This document shows positions 36,244 through 43,720 of a stretch of DNA of 64,000 nt, piece by piece. The notes under the pieces are model-generated. The model was not told the origin of the DNA, did no database searches, and worked only from the letters and a program-made list of their open reading frames with translations. Source of the stretch: Betaproteobacteria bacterium (GTDB taxonomy: Bacteria > Pseudomonadota > Gammaproteobacteria > Burkholderiales > SG8-39); contig JACRAS010000051.1 in the NCBI GenBank assembly GCA_016234705.1, positions 1 through 64,000 of the forward strand. The letters are read 5' to 3'. A program made the position numbers and the translations under genes. Positions within the stretch are counted from its first letter, which is position 1; the number at the start of each line of letters is the position of its first letter.

Positions 36244-37284
36244 TCACCGCGAACGGACCTTGAACTCCTTAATCCGCGAACATTCAACGAGTCGGTCTAC
36301 ATTGCGCAGAGTGAAAACTTTGCCGTGCGTGGAAAGCAACAGCTTCTTCATGTCCTCGCGCCGTACTTTGAAGCCCCGTCCTGCAATGCAGGCAATGACC
36401 TCGAAGCGTGGTGCCTGATTCTTTCGTCGACCTTGCATGCTCAGAGCGCCGAGATGCTGTACTCGCGTTACCTTGTCGCGGGCTGTGCCATCGTCTTCTG
36501 TAATCTTCGCCTCGATGACAATCTGGGGATTGAACTCATCGGGAATGATGAAGTCGGGCGCCTGATCGAAGCCAGCCACGCGTTCGGCTCGTTTCGTCTT
36601 GCGGAAGCTCACACTTGCCCTGGTAAGAACGCCCTCGATGGCGCTCTCAAGCACGTCCCCGACCAGCTCGCTCACTGAATCGCGGTGCCCGGCGAACGGC
36701 CTCCCCAGGAAGCGTTCGTACAGGAGCATGGCGTAAGGGACACCAAGATCGGCCAACGGCTGGATGCTCTTGAGCCCTTGCCGCGTGTCTGCCTTGTCCA
36801 GGCGGTGAAGCACGTCTGGCGGGCCCTCCGGTGGGCCTTCCCGCAAGAGTTGGCAGGCTGTCTCCACAAGGGCGTGGATGCGCTGATCCGTGAGTCCACC
36901 GTATGACTTCAGGGGCGCCAGCGGTTGCATTCGGATCTTCCGATCGATTGATCGAATTGCGTCCTGTGCGACTTCCACGTTTGTGCGCTGGGTAGTGACA
37001 TATGCCAATTCCGGCGGGGTAAAGCCCAGCATGGTGCGAAGCACGATGAATGTAATTGGTGCTTCGTGCACTGTCTTGAGAACAAGCTCGGGTGAGAGAT
37101 TTCTGAAGTTTTTAGTCGTACGCTTTAGTGCCTCGTAACCCTGCTCGAACGCCGGGTAATCGACAAATCCCGGCCCTTTAGGAAGAGTCAGAAACTCCGA
37201 TTGCAGACTTCCAAACACTTCGTCCACATACATATCCAGATTGGCCTGGACTTGTTTGAACGGGACTTCAAACGGGAACGGCAT
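36244..37284 (-). CDS. PD-(D/E)XK restriction endonuclease-like protein
   Basis: 346 residues from MPFPFEVPFKQVQANLDMYV; GGAGG lies six bases upstream and the first 17 bases overlap the end of the methyltransferase gene. The N-terminal two thirds are helical without a recognised domain. The C-terminal part has the nuclease core: PDFIIPDEFNPQIVIEAKIT, with Asp, then Glu-Ala-Lys on the next strand. Tight coupling to a DNA methyltransferase makes it the likely restriction subunit. Its recognition site and relation to known types are not evident; it could instead be a modification-dependent or accessory nuclease. Confidence 0.75.
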   Translation of the reverse strand: MPFPFEVPFKQVQANLDMYVDEVFGSLQSEFLTLPKGPGFVDYPAFEQGYEALKRTTKNFRNLSPELVLKTVHEAPITFIVLRTMLGFTPPELAYVTTQRTNVEVAQDAIRSIDRKIRMQPLAPLKSYGGLTDQRIHALVETACQLLREGPPEGPPDVLHRLDKADTRQGLKSIQPLADLGVPYAMLLYERFLGRPFAGHRDSVSELVGDVLESAIEGVLTRASVSFRKTKRAERVAGFDQAPDFIIPDEFNPQIVIEAKITEDDGTARDKVTRVQHLGALSMQGRRKNQAPRFEVIACIAGRGFKVRREDMKKLLLSTHGKVFTLRNVDRLVECSRIKEFKVRSR

Positions 37285-39460
37285 CCCTATCCTCCCCTTC
37301 AAACAGTGGAATTGTTGTCGGTATTTTGGCTTCTCGCACTCCCGCTTCCAGCGCAAGCTGCTTTATGATTGGCCGGACATCGCCGAGTCGCTGCACGGCT
37401 CTCGCAAAGAGTTCTAGTCGCTCGGTAGTAGGCTTTGAGCAATCCCAATGCTTGTAGAGGCGGTAAATTGCCACCCGGGTAAGGTGTCCGTACACGATAC
37501 AGCGAACATCGCCGGCAGTCGGTTTCATCCCGGCAGCACTCAACTGTCGGAGCTCGTCCCGTACTATCACTACAAGGTGCTCGGCGCTGTCGAAGCGCAA
37601 TTCCGCAGGGGTAGCGAGCTTGTCCCGGCAGACGAAGACGGTATCCACAATCGAGGAGCCAGTGCCATGAATATGGATTGATCCGCCCATTTCAGCCGGA
37701 CAGGGAATAGACGCAGAACAGATGAGTTTCGCGTCCAAAATGGCGACACCCACCGCGTGATACGCCTCGATCTTGTTGTGGTGATACGTAAACACCAACG
37801 GGGCACCGGCCTTCAATGCATGGGCCATCTTCCGATAGACGGCCGAGAGGCCGTCGGTAAAGTGCGTCAATCCCCGCGACTCGGTTACGTTCCCTGTCAG
37901 TTCATCTTTTGAGCGGGTGGACAAGCGCTCGAACCCGTGCACGTTGGACACGGCCAGTCGGCGCAGCCAGACGTAGCAGAAATCCATGAGCTCGCTGTAC
38001 TGCACATTCCCAAAATAGGGAGGGTCGGTAAATACCGCATCAAGGCTGCCTTTGCGGAGCGTCACCTGCGTTGAACTTTCGCATCGGATTGAAATCCTGC
38101 GCTGACGCGCGCCGTTCTTACGTTCTCCGATCCATTCACCGACAATCGGCACGACTACCTTGCGCTCCCCCTTGGGGCGAACCTCGAATGGGGCATCGCA
38201 GTATTGCTTCGCTTTGGCGTACTTGTCGATGATGTTCAACCATCCGCCAGAGCCGACATTGGTGTTGTTGCCGTTCAGGATGCCGAGGAGATTCGATTCA
38301 CATTGGACGAGGCCAACCGGGAATCCATGCACCGAGAAGATGTCGAGCGATTTCAGTGCCATCGTGTCATACCTGCATAGCATGTTCTGATATCGCAGGA
38401 GATCGGACAGGTTGGTCGCAAGCGCTTTCCGTATCCGTTCGTCAGGTAGCTTCGCTATAAAGCGACAGCTTATTTCCAGACCGAGAAGTTGGCGGTCATT
38501 GAAAAGCTCGCGATAACGTGCATACCCCCAGCGATGCAGCCGGTCGCTTTCGTCGCCAGCGGGAATAGCGTCCTCCGGAACGAAATTTGGGGTTGCCCGC
38601 TTCCACCGTGCTGTTGCGGCTGACACCCCCTTAAGGTCTCGGGCATCCGGCTTCTTGAAGAAGCGGCCCTTATGCGCTTCCTTCCGGAGTGGATTGTAAT
38701 ATTCGATTGCAAATAGACGATGTCGAAGGGGGCCGGATGTGGGGCGTGGATAGCGGTTCACGTGCCCGCAATGACGGCACTCACATTTGCTTTTGCGTGC
38801 CGGACCTTGTTCGCTTAGTCCCGACCCGCATGCGTGACAACTGCCTGGATGATGGAGATTGGCAACTTCATTCAATTCGCCACAGTCGGGACAGGCCAGC
38901 ACGTTGCGCGGATGCCTGGTGCCATCGGCAACCAAGTAGCTCGGAAAGAGATCGACATCCCGCTCACATTTGTCGCACTCAACCACCTTGACCCACAGAA
39001 AATATTTTACTGGCACATCCTTGTCGCCATAGATCGGGCAATCGGTGCGATAGAACGCTCCGATATCCCGTTCAAGATGAGTCAGCAGGCAGCCCGCCGC
39101 CTGCCGGTACGCACTAAGATCCAGGTGTTCGATTTCCTCGCGGACAATCCAGGCCGCCATCGGGTTGATATCGAAACCCACTACATCACAACCGACGCGA
39201 TTCGCCTCGATTAGCGGTGTTCCCCCGCCCATGAACGGGTCGGCAATCATTCGGCCGGGAAAGTCGTTGGCCTTAAAGAAGGACTCAGTCAGAGGTTGGT
39301 CTCCGAACTCGGAAAGTATGAGTCCCCGAAAAAGCGTACCGGGTCGCCGCGCGAACCACTTGTGAACCGCGATGATCGGCCGGTATACCTGCTGAATCTG
39401 CTTTTCCCTCAATGCGAGGGAAGCGATCAGCGGGATATTGAATCGTGCCTCAATTGTCAT
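37268..39460 (-). CDS. DNA methyltransferase (amino-methylase, DPPY type) with zinc ribbons
   Basis: 730 residues. An N-terminal HKWFARRPGTLFRGLIL resembles DUF1156-like proteins. SAM-binding motif I is ADPFMGGGTPLIEANRVG with DVVGFDINPM; two zinc-ribbon-like Cys clusters follow (CDKC...CPDC and CHACG...CECRHCGH, about 155-235); catalytic motif IV is FTDPPYFGNVQYSELMDF, indicating N6-adenine or N4-cytosine methylation. This order (motif I before IV, separated by a long insert) suits a split-type enzyme. It overlaps the nuclease gene and so forms a restriction-modification-like pair. An anti-phage role is inference. Confidence 0.85.
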   Translation of the reverse strand: MTIEARFNIPLIASLALREKQIQQVYRPIIAVHKWFARRPGTLFRGLILSEFGDQPLTESFFKANDFPGRMIADPFMGGGTPLIEANRVGCDVVGFDINPMAAWIVREEIEHLDLSAYRQAAGCLLTHLERDIGAFYRTDCPIYGDKDVPVKYFLWVKVVECDKCERDVDLFPSYLVADGTRHPRNVLACPDCGELNEVANLHHPGSCHACGSGLSEQGPARKSKCECRHCGHVNRYPRPTSGPLRHRLFAIEYYNPLRKEAHKGRFFKKPDARDLKGVSAATARWKRATPNFVPEDAIPAGDESDRLHRWGYARYRELFNDRQLLGLEISCRFIAKLPDERIRKALATNLSDLLRYQNMLCRYDTMALKSLDIFSVHGFPVGLVQCESNLLGILNGNNTNVGSGGWLNIIDKYAKAKQYCDAPFEVRPKGERKVVVPIVGEWIGERKNGARQRRISIRCESSTQVTLRKGSLDAVFTDPPYFGNVQYSELMDFCYVWLRRLAVSNVHGFERLSTRSKDELTGNVTESRGLTHFTDGLSAVYRKMAHALKAGAPLVFTYHHNKIEAYHAVGVAILDAKLICSASIPCPAEMGGSIHIHGTGSSIVDTVFVCRDKLATPAELRFDSAEHLVVIVRDELRQLSAAGMKPTAGDVRCIVYGHLTRVAIYRLYKHWDCSKPTTERLELFARAVQRLGDVRPIIKQLALEAGVREAKIPTTIPLFEGEDRDAVPV

Positions 39461-39486
39461 ATACGTCGCGCTTTCACTCTGCCACT

Positions 39487-39681
39487 CTAGCTTGCCCGAT
39501 AGCTTTTTCCAGGAAGATCGACCGCATTACTGTCGTGATGCGGATCCAGAATCTCCCGCATCGAGCGGCGGATGAGCAGCTGAAACCTTGTTCTCTCGAG
39601 CGAGTCAATGACGGCGTAGTCTTCAGGATCGATCGTAATCGTCGCACGCTTGAGGGTGTTCTCTTTCCCGTGGCTCAACAT
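39487..39681 (-). CDS. small ribbon-helix-helix-like protein
   Basis: 64 residues. KRATITIDPEDYAVIDSLER followed by TRFQLLIRRSMREILD resembles the beta-strand and two helices of RHH/CopG regulators. It lies 26 bp upstream of the methyltransferase on the same strand, so it may control the module. Similarity is weak and short, and there is no clear Shine-Dalgarno, so it could be a regulator or a spurious frame. Confidence 0.5.
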   Translation of the reverse strand: MLSHGKENTLKRATITIDPEDYAVIDSLERTRFQLLIRRSMREILDPHHDSNAVDLPGKSYRAS

Positions 39682-39694
39682 CGAATATGTCCCG

Positions 39695-39974
39695 TGTCAG
39701 CAATGCTCATACGCTATCTTACCAACCATGGAGGCGGTCCCCAAGGGAAAGGTTACGAATTCCCCCGATGCTCTGAAATGTCCACAAACGGGGTTGTTAA
39801 GCTGCTCCTACACCCAGAGGAACAGCACAGTATTCCTGTATTCAGTCATTGTTCGATCAGAGCGCCGCCGCCATCAAAGTTCTTCGCCACACCGGTGAGC
39901 GCTACGTAGTCCTGCTCATGACGGGAAACGATGCTGACTTCGATTCCGTTGACAATAATGGAGCGGCTTCTCAT
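39695..39974 (-). pseudogene. KilA-N domain protein, degraded
   Basis: From ATG 39974 the frame reads MRSRSIIVNGIEVSIVSRHE then QDYVALTGVAKNF and ALIEQ before a TGA at 39846-39848, the start of a KilA-N domain. Beyond the stop, KilA-N-like words continue in shifted frames (NTVLFLWV, then EQLNNP), as expected after a stop mutation and a frameshift where intact proteins have W-R-N-x-NT-x-x-FLG-x-WEQLNNP. No intact product is possible. It occupies most of the 411-bp gap 39682-40092; the remainder shows nothing recognisable. KilA-N genes are typical of phages and mobile elements. Confidence 0.72.
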
Positions 39975-40092
39975 CTGCGCGTCCTTGTCAGTTCAATCAT
40001 TTTGCCGGCGCCGGCAAAATGATGGTCCGGGTCATTTTTCGATTGCTTGCGCGACGTTACGGCGCGCGACATGGCCTGTTCGAAGCGCCGCC

Positions 40093-40689
40093 CTAGCGCG
40101 GCAACTGCACGACGAAGCGCTCGATCCCCGCGAGCAGCATTTCGACCGCAATCGCGGTAAGCACCAGTCCCATCAGGCGTTCCACGGCGATCACGCCGCG
40201 CCTGCCGATCCAGCCGCTGATGCGCTGCGCCGAAATCATCACCAGGGTGGAGATCAGCATGGCGAGGCTGAGCGCCGCCACCCAATCGAACACGCGCTGC
40301 GGCTCGCGCGACACCAGCAACAGCACGGTCGCGAGCGCCGAGGGTCCGGCGATGGCCGGAATCGCCAGCGGCACGATGAACGTGCCCTCGTCGCCAGTGT
40401 CGCCGTGAACACCATCGGCATGCGGGAACACCATGCGCAGGGCGATCAGGAACAGGATCAATCCGCCGGCGATCGCAAGCGCATTGTCCGATAGCCGCAG
40501 CAAATGCATGAATTTGTCGCCGCCGAACATGAAGGCGAGCAGCACCGCGTAGGCAATGGCGCATTCGCGCAGCACCACCTTGGTTCGGGCGCCGGGGTCG
40601 ACGTTTTTCAGCACCGAGATCACCAGCGGCATGTTTCCGAACGGATCCATCACCAGAATCAGCAGGATGGTGGCGGAAACGATATCCAT
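40093..40689 (-). CDS. MarC family integral membrane protein
   Basis: 198 residues from MDIVSATILLILVMDPFGNM, the family N-terminus; upstream ATG at 40728 is less likely. Six predicted membrane helices, conserved DPFGNMPLV and VPLAIPAIAGPSALATVLLL. The biochemical role of the family (formerly linked to multiple antibiotic resistance, a link later withdrawn) is unknown. It lies 13 bp after the NDUFAF7-like gene on the same strand. Confidence 0.9.
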   Translation of the reverse strand: MDIVSATILLILVMDPFGNMPLVISVLKNVDPGARTKVVLRECAIAYAVLLAFMFGGDKFMHLLRLSDNALAIAGGLILFLIALRMVFPHADGVHGDTGDEGTFIVPLAIPAIAGPSALATVLLLVSREPQRVFDWVAALSLAMLISTLVMISAQRISGWIGRRGVIAVERLMGLVLTAIAVEMLLAGIERFVVQLPR

Positions 40690-40702
40690 GGCGCTGTGCC
40701 GG

Positions 40703-41851
40703 CTATAGCGAGCCGCGCCGGTCGCCACTGGTAAAGCCCATCAGCGGTGCGGCATGCTCTTTACCAAACGCAACTACTTTGAACAGCTCGCCCATTTCCG
40801 CAGGCGAGAGGAGCTGTTGCGCCGCGACCGCCTGCGGCAGATAGGCCGCCGCATTTTCCGGCGGCGTGCGCAGCAGGATGTCGGTGATGCCGCAGTTGAT
40901 GAGAAACTGCGCCTGCCCGGTGTAACCCAGCAGTTCCAGCCCCGCTTCCTCGCCGGCGCGCGCCACGGCGCTGAAATCGATATGGCTGGTGATGTCCTGC
41001 AGTCCGGGCAGGAAAAAAGGATCGGCATGCGCGCGATGGCGGTAGTGGCACATCAACGTGCCCTCGCTGCGTTCGGCATGGTAGTACTCGTGCGCCGGGA
41101 AACCGTAGTCGATGAGCAGGATCACGCCGCGCGCCATCGATTGCGCGAGCGATCTGACAAAGCCGCGGGCGACCAGCTGAATTTCGGTCTGATAGCCCTC
41201 GGGCAATCGCAGCGCCGCGGCCGCCGTGAGCAACTCTGCGCCGGCGGGTCGCCAGGCCCAGGCGAATATTCCGTCGTTCAGCGTGACGCCCGCTTCCTCC
41301 AGGCCGGAGGCGCCGGCTCTGACCATGTGCACCGGCATCGCGTCCAGCACCTCGTTGGCGATGATCAGGCCGAGATATAGCGTCGGCAGCCGGTTGAGCC
41401 AGATCACCCGCTCGACGAGGTGCGGCAGCTTCAGCGCGAGCAGATCGCGCCCGCGCTCGCGCAGGTCGGGACTGACTTCGAGGATGTAGTAATGGCGCGG
41501 CAGCCGGTCCAGCCGTTCCAGCTCGGCGAGCAGGGCGGCGGCGAGGGCACCCGAGCCGGCGCCGATTTCCAGGATCTGATCCAGGCCCGATTCCAGCACC
41601 TCGGCCGCCTGGCGCGCCAGCGTCTGGCCGTAGAGCGGGGTCATTTCGGGGGCGGTGATGAAATCGCCCTCGCGCCCCAGTTTTCTCGCGTCGGCGCTGT
41701 AATAGCCCAGACCCGGCGCATGCAAGGCCAGCTCCATGTAGCGCGCAAACGGGATCCATCCGCCACCGGCAGCGATGTCGCCGTGGATCAGCGCGGCGAG
41801 CTTTTCGCTGTGCGCCAGCGCTTCGGCCGGCGGGGTGGGCAAATCAGACAT
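40703..41851 (-). CDS. SAM-dependent methyltransferase, NDUFAF7/MidA family
   Basis: 382 residues. Features: an N-terminal IPFARYMELALHAPGLGYYS, GDFITAPEMTPLYGQTLARQ, SAM motif LEIGAGSGALAAALL, IIANEVLDAMPVHMV and LLIDYGFPAHEYYH, all hallmarks of the family whose eukaryotic member methylates an arginine of complex I subunit NDUFS2. In bacteria it is presumably a protein arginine methyltransferase, possibly in respiratory complex assembly. It is divergent from the FolM-like gene with a 52-bp spacer and is probably cotranscribed with marC. Confidence 0.9.
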   Translation of the reverse strand: MSDLPTPPAEALAHSEKLAALIHGDIAAGGGWIPFARYMELALHAPGLGYYSADARKLGREGDFITAPEMTPLYGQTLARQAAEVLESGLDQILEIGAGSGALAAALLAELERLDRLPRHYYILEVSPDLRERGRDLLALKLPHLVERVIWLNRLPTLYLGLIIANEVLDAMPVHMVRAGASGLEEAGVTLNDGIFAWAWRPAGAELLTAAAALRLPEGYQTEIQLVARGFVRSLAQSMARGVILLIDYGFPAHEYYHAERSEGTLMCHYRHRAHADPFFLPGLQDITSHIDFSAVARAGEEAGLELLGYTGQAQFLINCGITDILLRTPPENAAAYLPQAVAAQQLLSPAEMGELFKVVAFGKEHAAPLMGFTSGDRRGSL

Positions 41852-41903
41852 ATTCGGCAGACGTTTTCGAGATAGTGCGCGAATCCGGTAAAATCTTCAA
41901 ATC

Positions 41904-42653
41904 ATGTCCAAGCAACTGCAGGGCAAGACCATCCTCGTCACCGGCGCGGCCAAGCGGGTCGGCGCGGCGATCGCGCGCCGGCTGCACCGGGCCGGCGCCG
42001 ATCTGACGCTGCACTACCATGCGTCGGAGCGCCAGGCGCACGCCTTGCAGTCCGAGCTCAACCTGCAGCGCGCCCGGTCGGTGATCCTGGTGAAGGCCGA
42101 TTTGCTGGAGACCGGCGGCCTCTCGGAAATCGTGAAAACCTGCGCCGAACGCTTCGGTTCTCTCGACGCCCTGGTCAACAACGCTTCGGTATTCTACCCT
42201 ACGCCCGTAGGCGCGATCAGCGTGGAGAACTGGGACGAACTGGTCGGCGCCAATCTGAAGGCGCCCCTGTTTCTCGCCCAGGCGGCGGCGCCGTATCTGA
42301 AAAAAGTAGCGGGTTGCATCGTCAACATCACCGACATCCACGCCGAGCAGCCGCTGAAAAACTATGTGGTCTACAGCATTGCCAAGGCCGGGCTCGTCGG
42401 CCTCACCAAATCGCTCGCGCGCGAACTCGGGCCCGAGGTGCGCGTGAACGCGGTCGCGCCCGGCCCCATCGCCTGGCCCGAAGACGGGACCTTCGACGAG
42501 GTGACGCGCCAGCGCGTGATTTCGCATACCCTGCTCAAGCGCATCGGCGAGCCCGATGACATCGCCCGCGCGGTGTACTATCTGATCGCAGAGGCGCCTT
42601 ACGTTACGGGGCAGATCATCGCCGTCGATGGTGGCAGGAGCGTAAATCTGTGA
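41904..42653 (+). CDS. pteridine reductase, FolM-like SDR
   Basis: 249 residues. The cofactor motif TGAAKRVGAAIARRL has the Arg of pteridine-reductase-type SDRs in place of the third Gly region. NNASVFYPTP follows, then DIHAEQPLKNYVVYSIAKAG with the catalytic Asp, Tyr and Lys. It reduces dihydrobiopterin/dihydrofolate or dihydromonapterin with NADPH. The last 15 codons (GQIIAVDGGRSVNL) are repeated downstream at 42715-42763 with synonymous changes. It precedes ttcA, 110 bp away. Confidence 0.9.
   Translation: MSKQLQGKTILVTGAAKRVGAAIARRLHRAGADLTLHYHASERQAHALQSELNLQRARSVILVKADLLETGGLSEIVKTCAERFGSLDALVNNASVFYPTPVGAISVENWDELVGANLKAPLFLAQAAAPYLKKVAGCIVNITDIHAEQPLKNYVVYSIAKAGLVGLTKSLARELGPEVRVNAVAPGPIAWPEDGTFDEVTRQRVISHTLLKRIGEPDDIARAVYYLIAEAPYVTGQIIAVDGGRSVNL
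42605..42653 (+). repeat. first copy of duplicated gene end
   Basis: 49 bp forming the functional 3' end of the FolM-like gene. The first 27 bases, starting TACGGGGCAG, are identical to 42715-42741; the remaining differences are nearly all silent in the shared reading frame, and the stop is TGA here, TAG in the second copy. Confidence 0.85.
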
Positions 42654-42681
42654 GCGATGATCTGGACTGGCTTGGGGGATC

Positions 42682-42705
42682 AACAAGGGGGTGTACCCCC
42701 TTGTT
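42682..42705. terminator. perfect 10-bp-stem hairpin between duplicated gene ends
   Basis: AACAAGGGGG and CCCCCTTGTT flank a TGTA loop. It lies 28 bp after the FolM-like stop and before the second copy of the gene end. The stem ends in TTGTTCGTTG rather than a clean U run, so it is a plausible but not textbook terminator. Confidence 0.6.
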
Positions 42706-42714
42706 CGTTGAGAC

Positions 42715-42763
42715 TACGGGGCAGATCATCGCCGTCGATGGCGGGCGCAGCGTGAACCTGTAG
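42715..42763 (+). pseudogene. second copy of FolM-like gene end (tail remnant)
   Basis: It reads TGQIIAVDGGRSVNL then TAG, the same C-terminus as the intact gene, with codons GGC GGG CGC AGC GTG AAC against GGT GGC AGG AGC GTA AAT upstream. It has no start and abuts the ttcA ATG (TAGATG). The codon pattern suggests it is the tail of a second, diverged allele, not a fresh duplication. Confidence 0.75.
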
Positions 42764-43666
42764 ATGAACGCCCCGGATCATAAGCAGTTGGAGAAACGGC
42801 GCGTAGACGCGAACAAGTTGGAGAAGCGACTGTGCCGCCTCGCCGGGCAGGCGATCGCCGATTTCAACATGATCGAAGCCGGCGACCGCGTCATGGTCTG
42901 CCTCTCGGGCGGCAAGGACAGCTATGGCTTGCTCGACGTGTTGCTCAAGCTGCGCGCGCGCGCGCCGATCGCGTTCGACATCGTCGCGGTCAATCTCGAT
43001 CAGAAGCACCCGGGCTATCCGGCGCATGTGCTGCCCGATTACCTGAAGTCGCTCGGGATTGAATTCTTGATTGCGGAGCAGGACACCTATTCCGTGGTCA
43101 AACGCCTGATCCCCGAAGGCAAGACCATGTGTTCGCTGTGCTCGCGCCTGCGCCGCGGCGTGCTTTACCGCCTGGCGGGCGAGCTCGGGGCAAGCAGGAT
43201 CGCCCTGGGACATCATCGCGACGACATTCTGGAAACCTTTTTTCTCAACCTGTTCTTCGGCGGCAAGCTGAAAGCCATGCCGCCGAAGCTCGCGTCGGAT
43301 GACGGCAAGCACGTGGTAATCCGCCCGCTCGCGTATGTGAAGGAAAAGGATCTCGCGCGCTACGCCAAAGTGCGCGCCTTTCCCATCATTCCTTGCGATC
43401 TGTGCGGCTCTCAGGACCAATTGCAAAGAAAGCAGGTGAAGCAGATGCTGCGGTCGTGGGAAAAGGAATTCCCCGGCCGGGTCGAAACCGTATTCAACGG
43501 CCTGCAGCGGGTGGCGCCCTCGCATTTACTGGATCGCAAACTGTTTGATTTCCCCGCCGTCGCCGCAGGCGGTGTGATGACCGAGGATGGAGATAAAGCC
43601 TTTGATGCAGAAGATTTTTCTTCTATCGCGCCGTCCCCGCTGAGGATCATGCCGACACCGAAATAG
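42764..43666 (+). CDS. ttcA: tRNA 2-thiocytidine(32) synthetase
   Basis: 300 residues. Catalyses ATP-dependent thiolation of C32 in certain tRNAs with a [4Fe-4S] cluster. The PP-loop [13 protein letters not shown] is at about 49-61, the cluster cysteines are in [10 protein letters not shown], and the later Cys in [27 protein letters not shown] is typical. The ATG follows directly on the TAG of the duplicated gene tail, which suggests the original order was reductase then ttcA with overlapping control. Confidence 0.95.
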   Translation: MNAPDHKQLEKRRVDANKLEKRLCRLAGQAIADFNMIEAGDRVMVCLSGGKDSYGLLDVLLKLRARAPIAFDIVAVNLDQKHPGYPAHVLPDYLKSLGIEFLIAEQDTYSVVKRLIPEGKTMCSLCSRLRRGVLYRLAGELGASRIALGHHRDDILETFFLNLFFGGKLKAMPPKLASDDGKHVVIRPLAYVKEKDLARYAKVRAFPIIPCDLCGSQDQLQRKQVKQMLRSWEKEFPGRVETVFNGLQRVAPSHLLDRKLFDFPAVAAGGVMTEDGDKAFDAEDFSSIAPSPLRIMPTPK

Positions 43667-43685
43667 ATCGGTGCTCAGTCGTAGA

Positions 43686-43714
43686 TTGTCAAATTCAGCT
43701 TGTCATGCTAAGAT
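43686..43714 (+). promoter_or_regulatory. strong sigma70 promoter, probably giving a leaderless mRNA
   Basis: TTGTCA (43686-43691), a 17-base spacer, then TAAGAT (43709-43714) preceded by TGC (extended -10). The ATG of the downstream fusion gene begins only six bases after the -10 box, so transcription should start at or next to the A of the start codon. Confidence 0.6.
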
Positions 43715-43720
43715 TTTCAC

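Noticed and set aside
39445-39909. 154-codon plus-strand frame across the small regulator and KilA-N remnant
   Set aside because: It is antisense to better-supported minus-strand features and shows no family resemblance.
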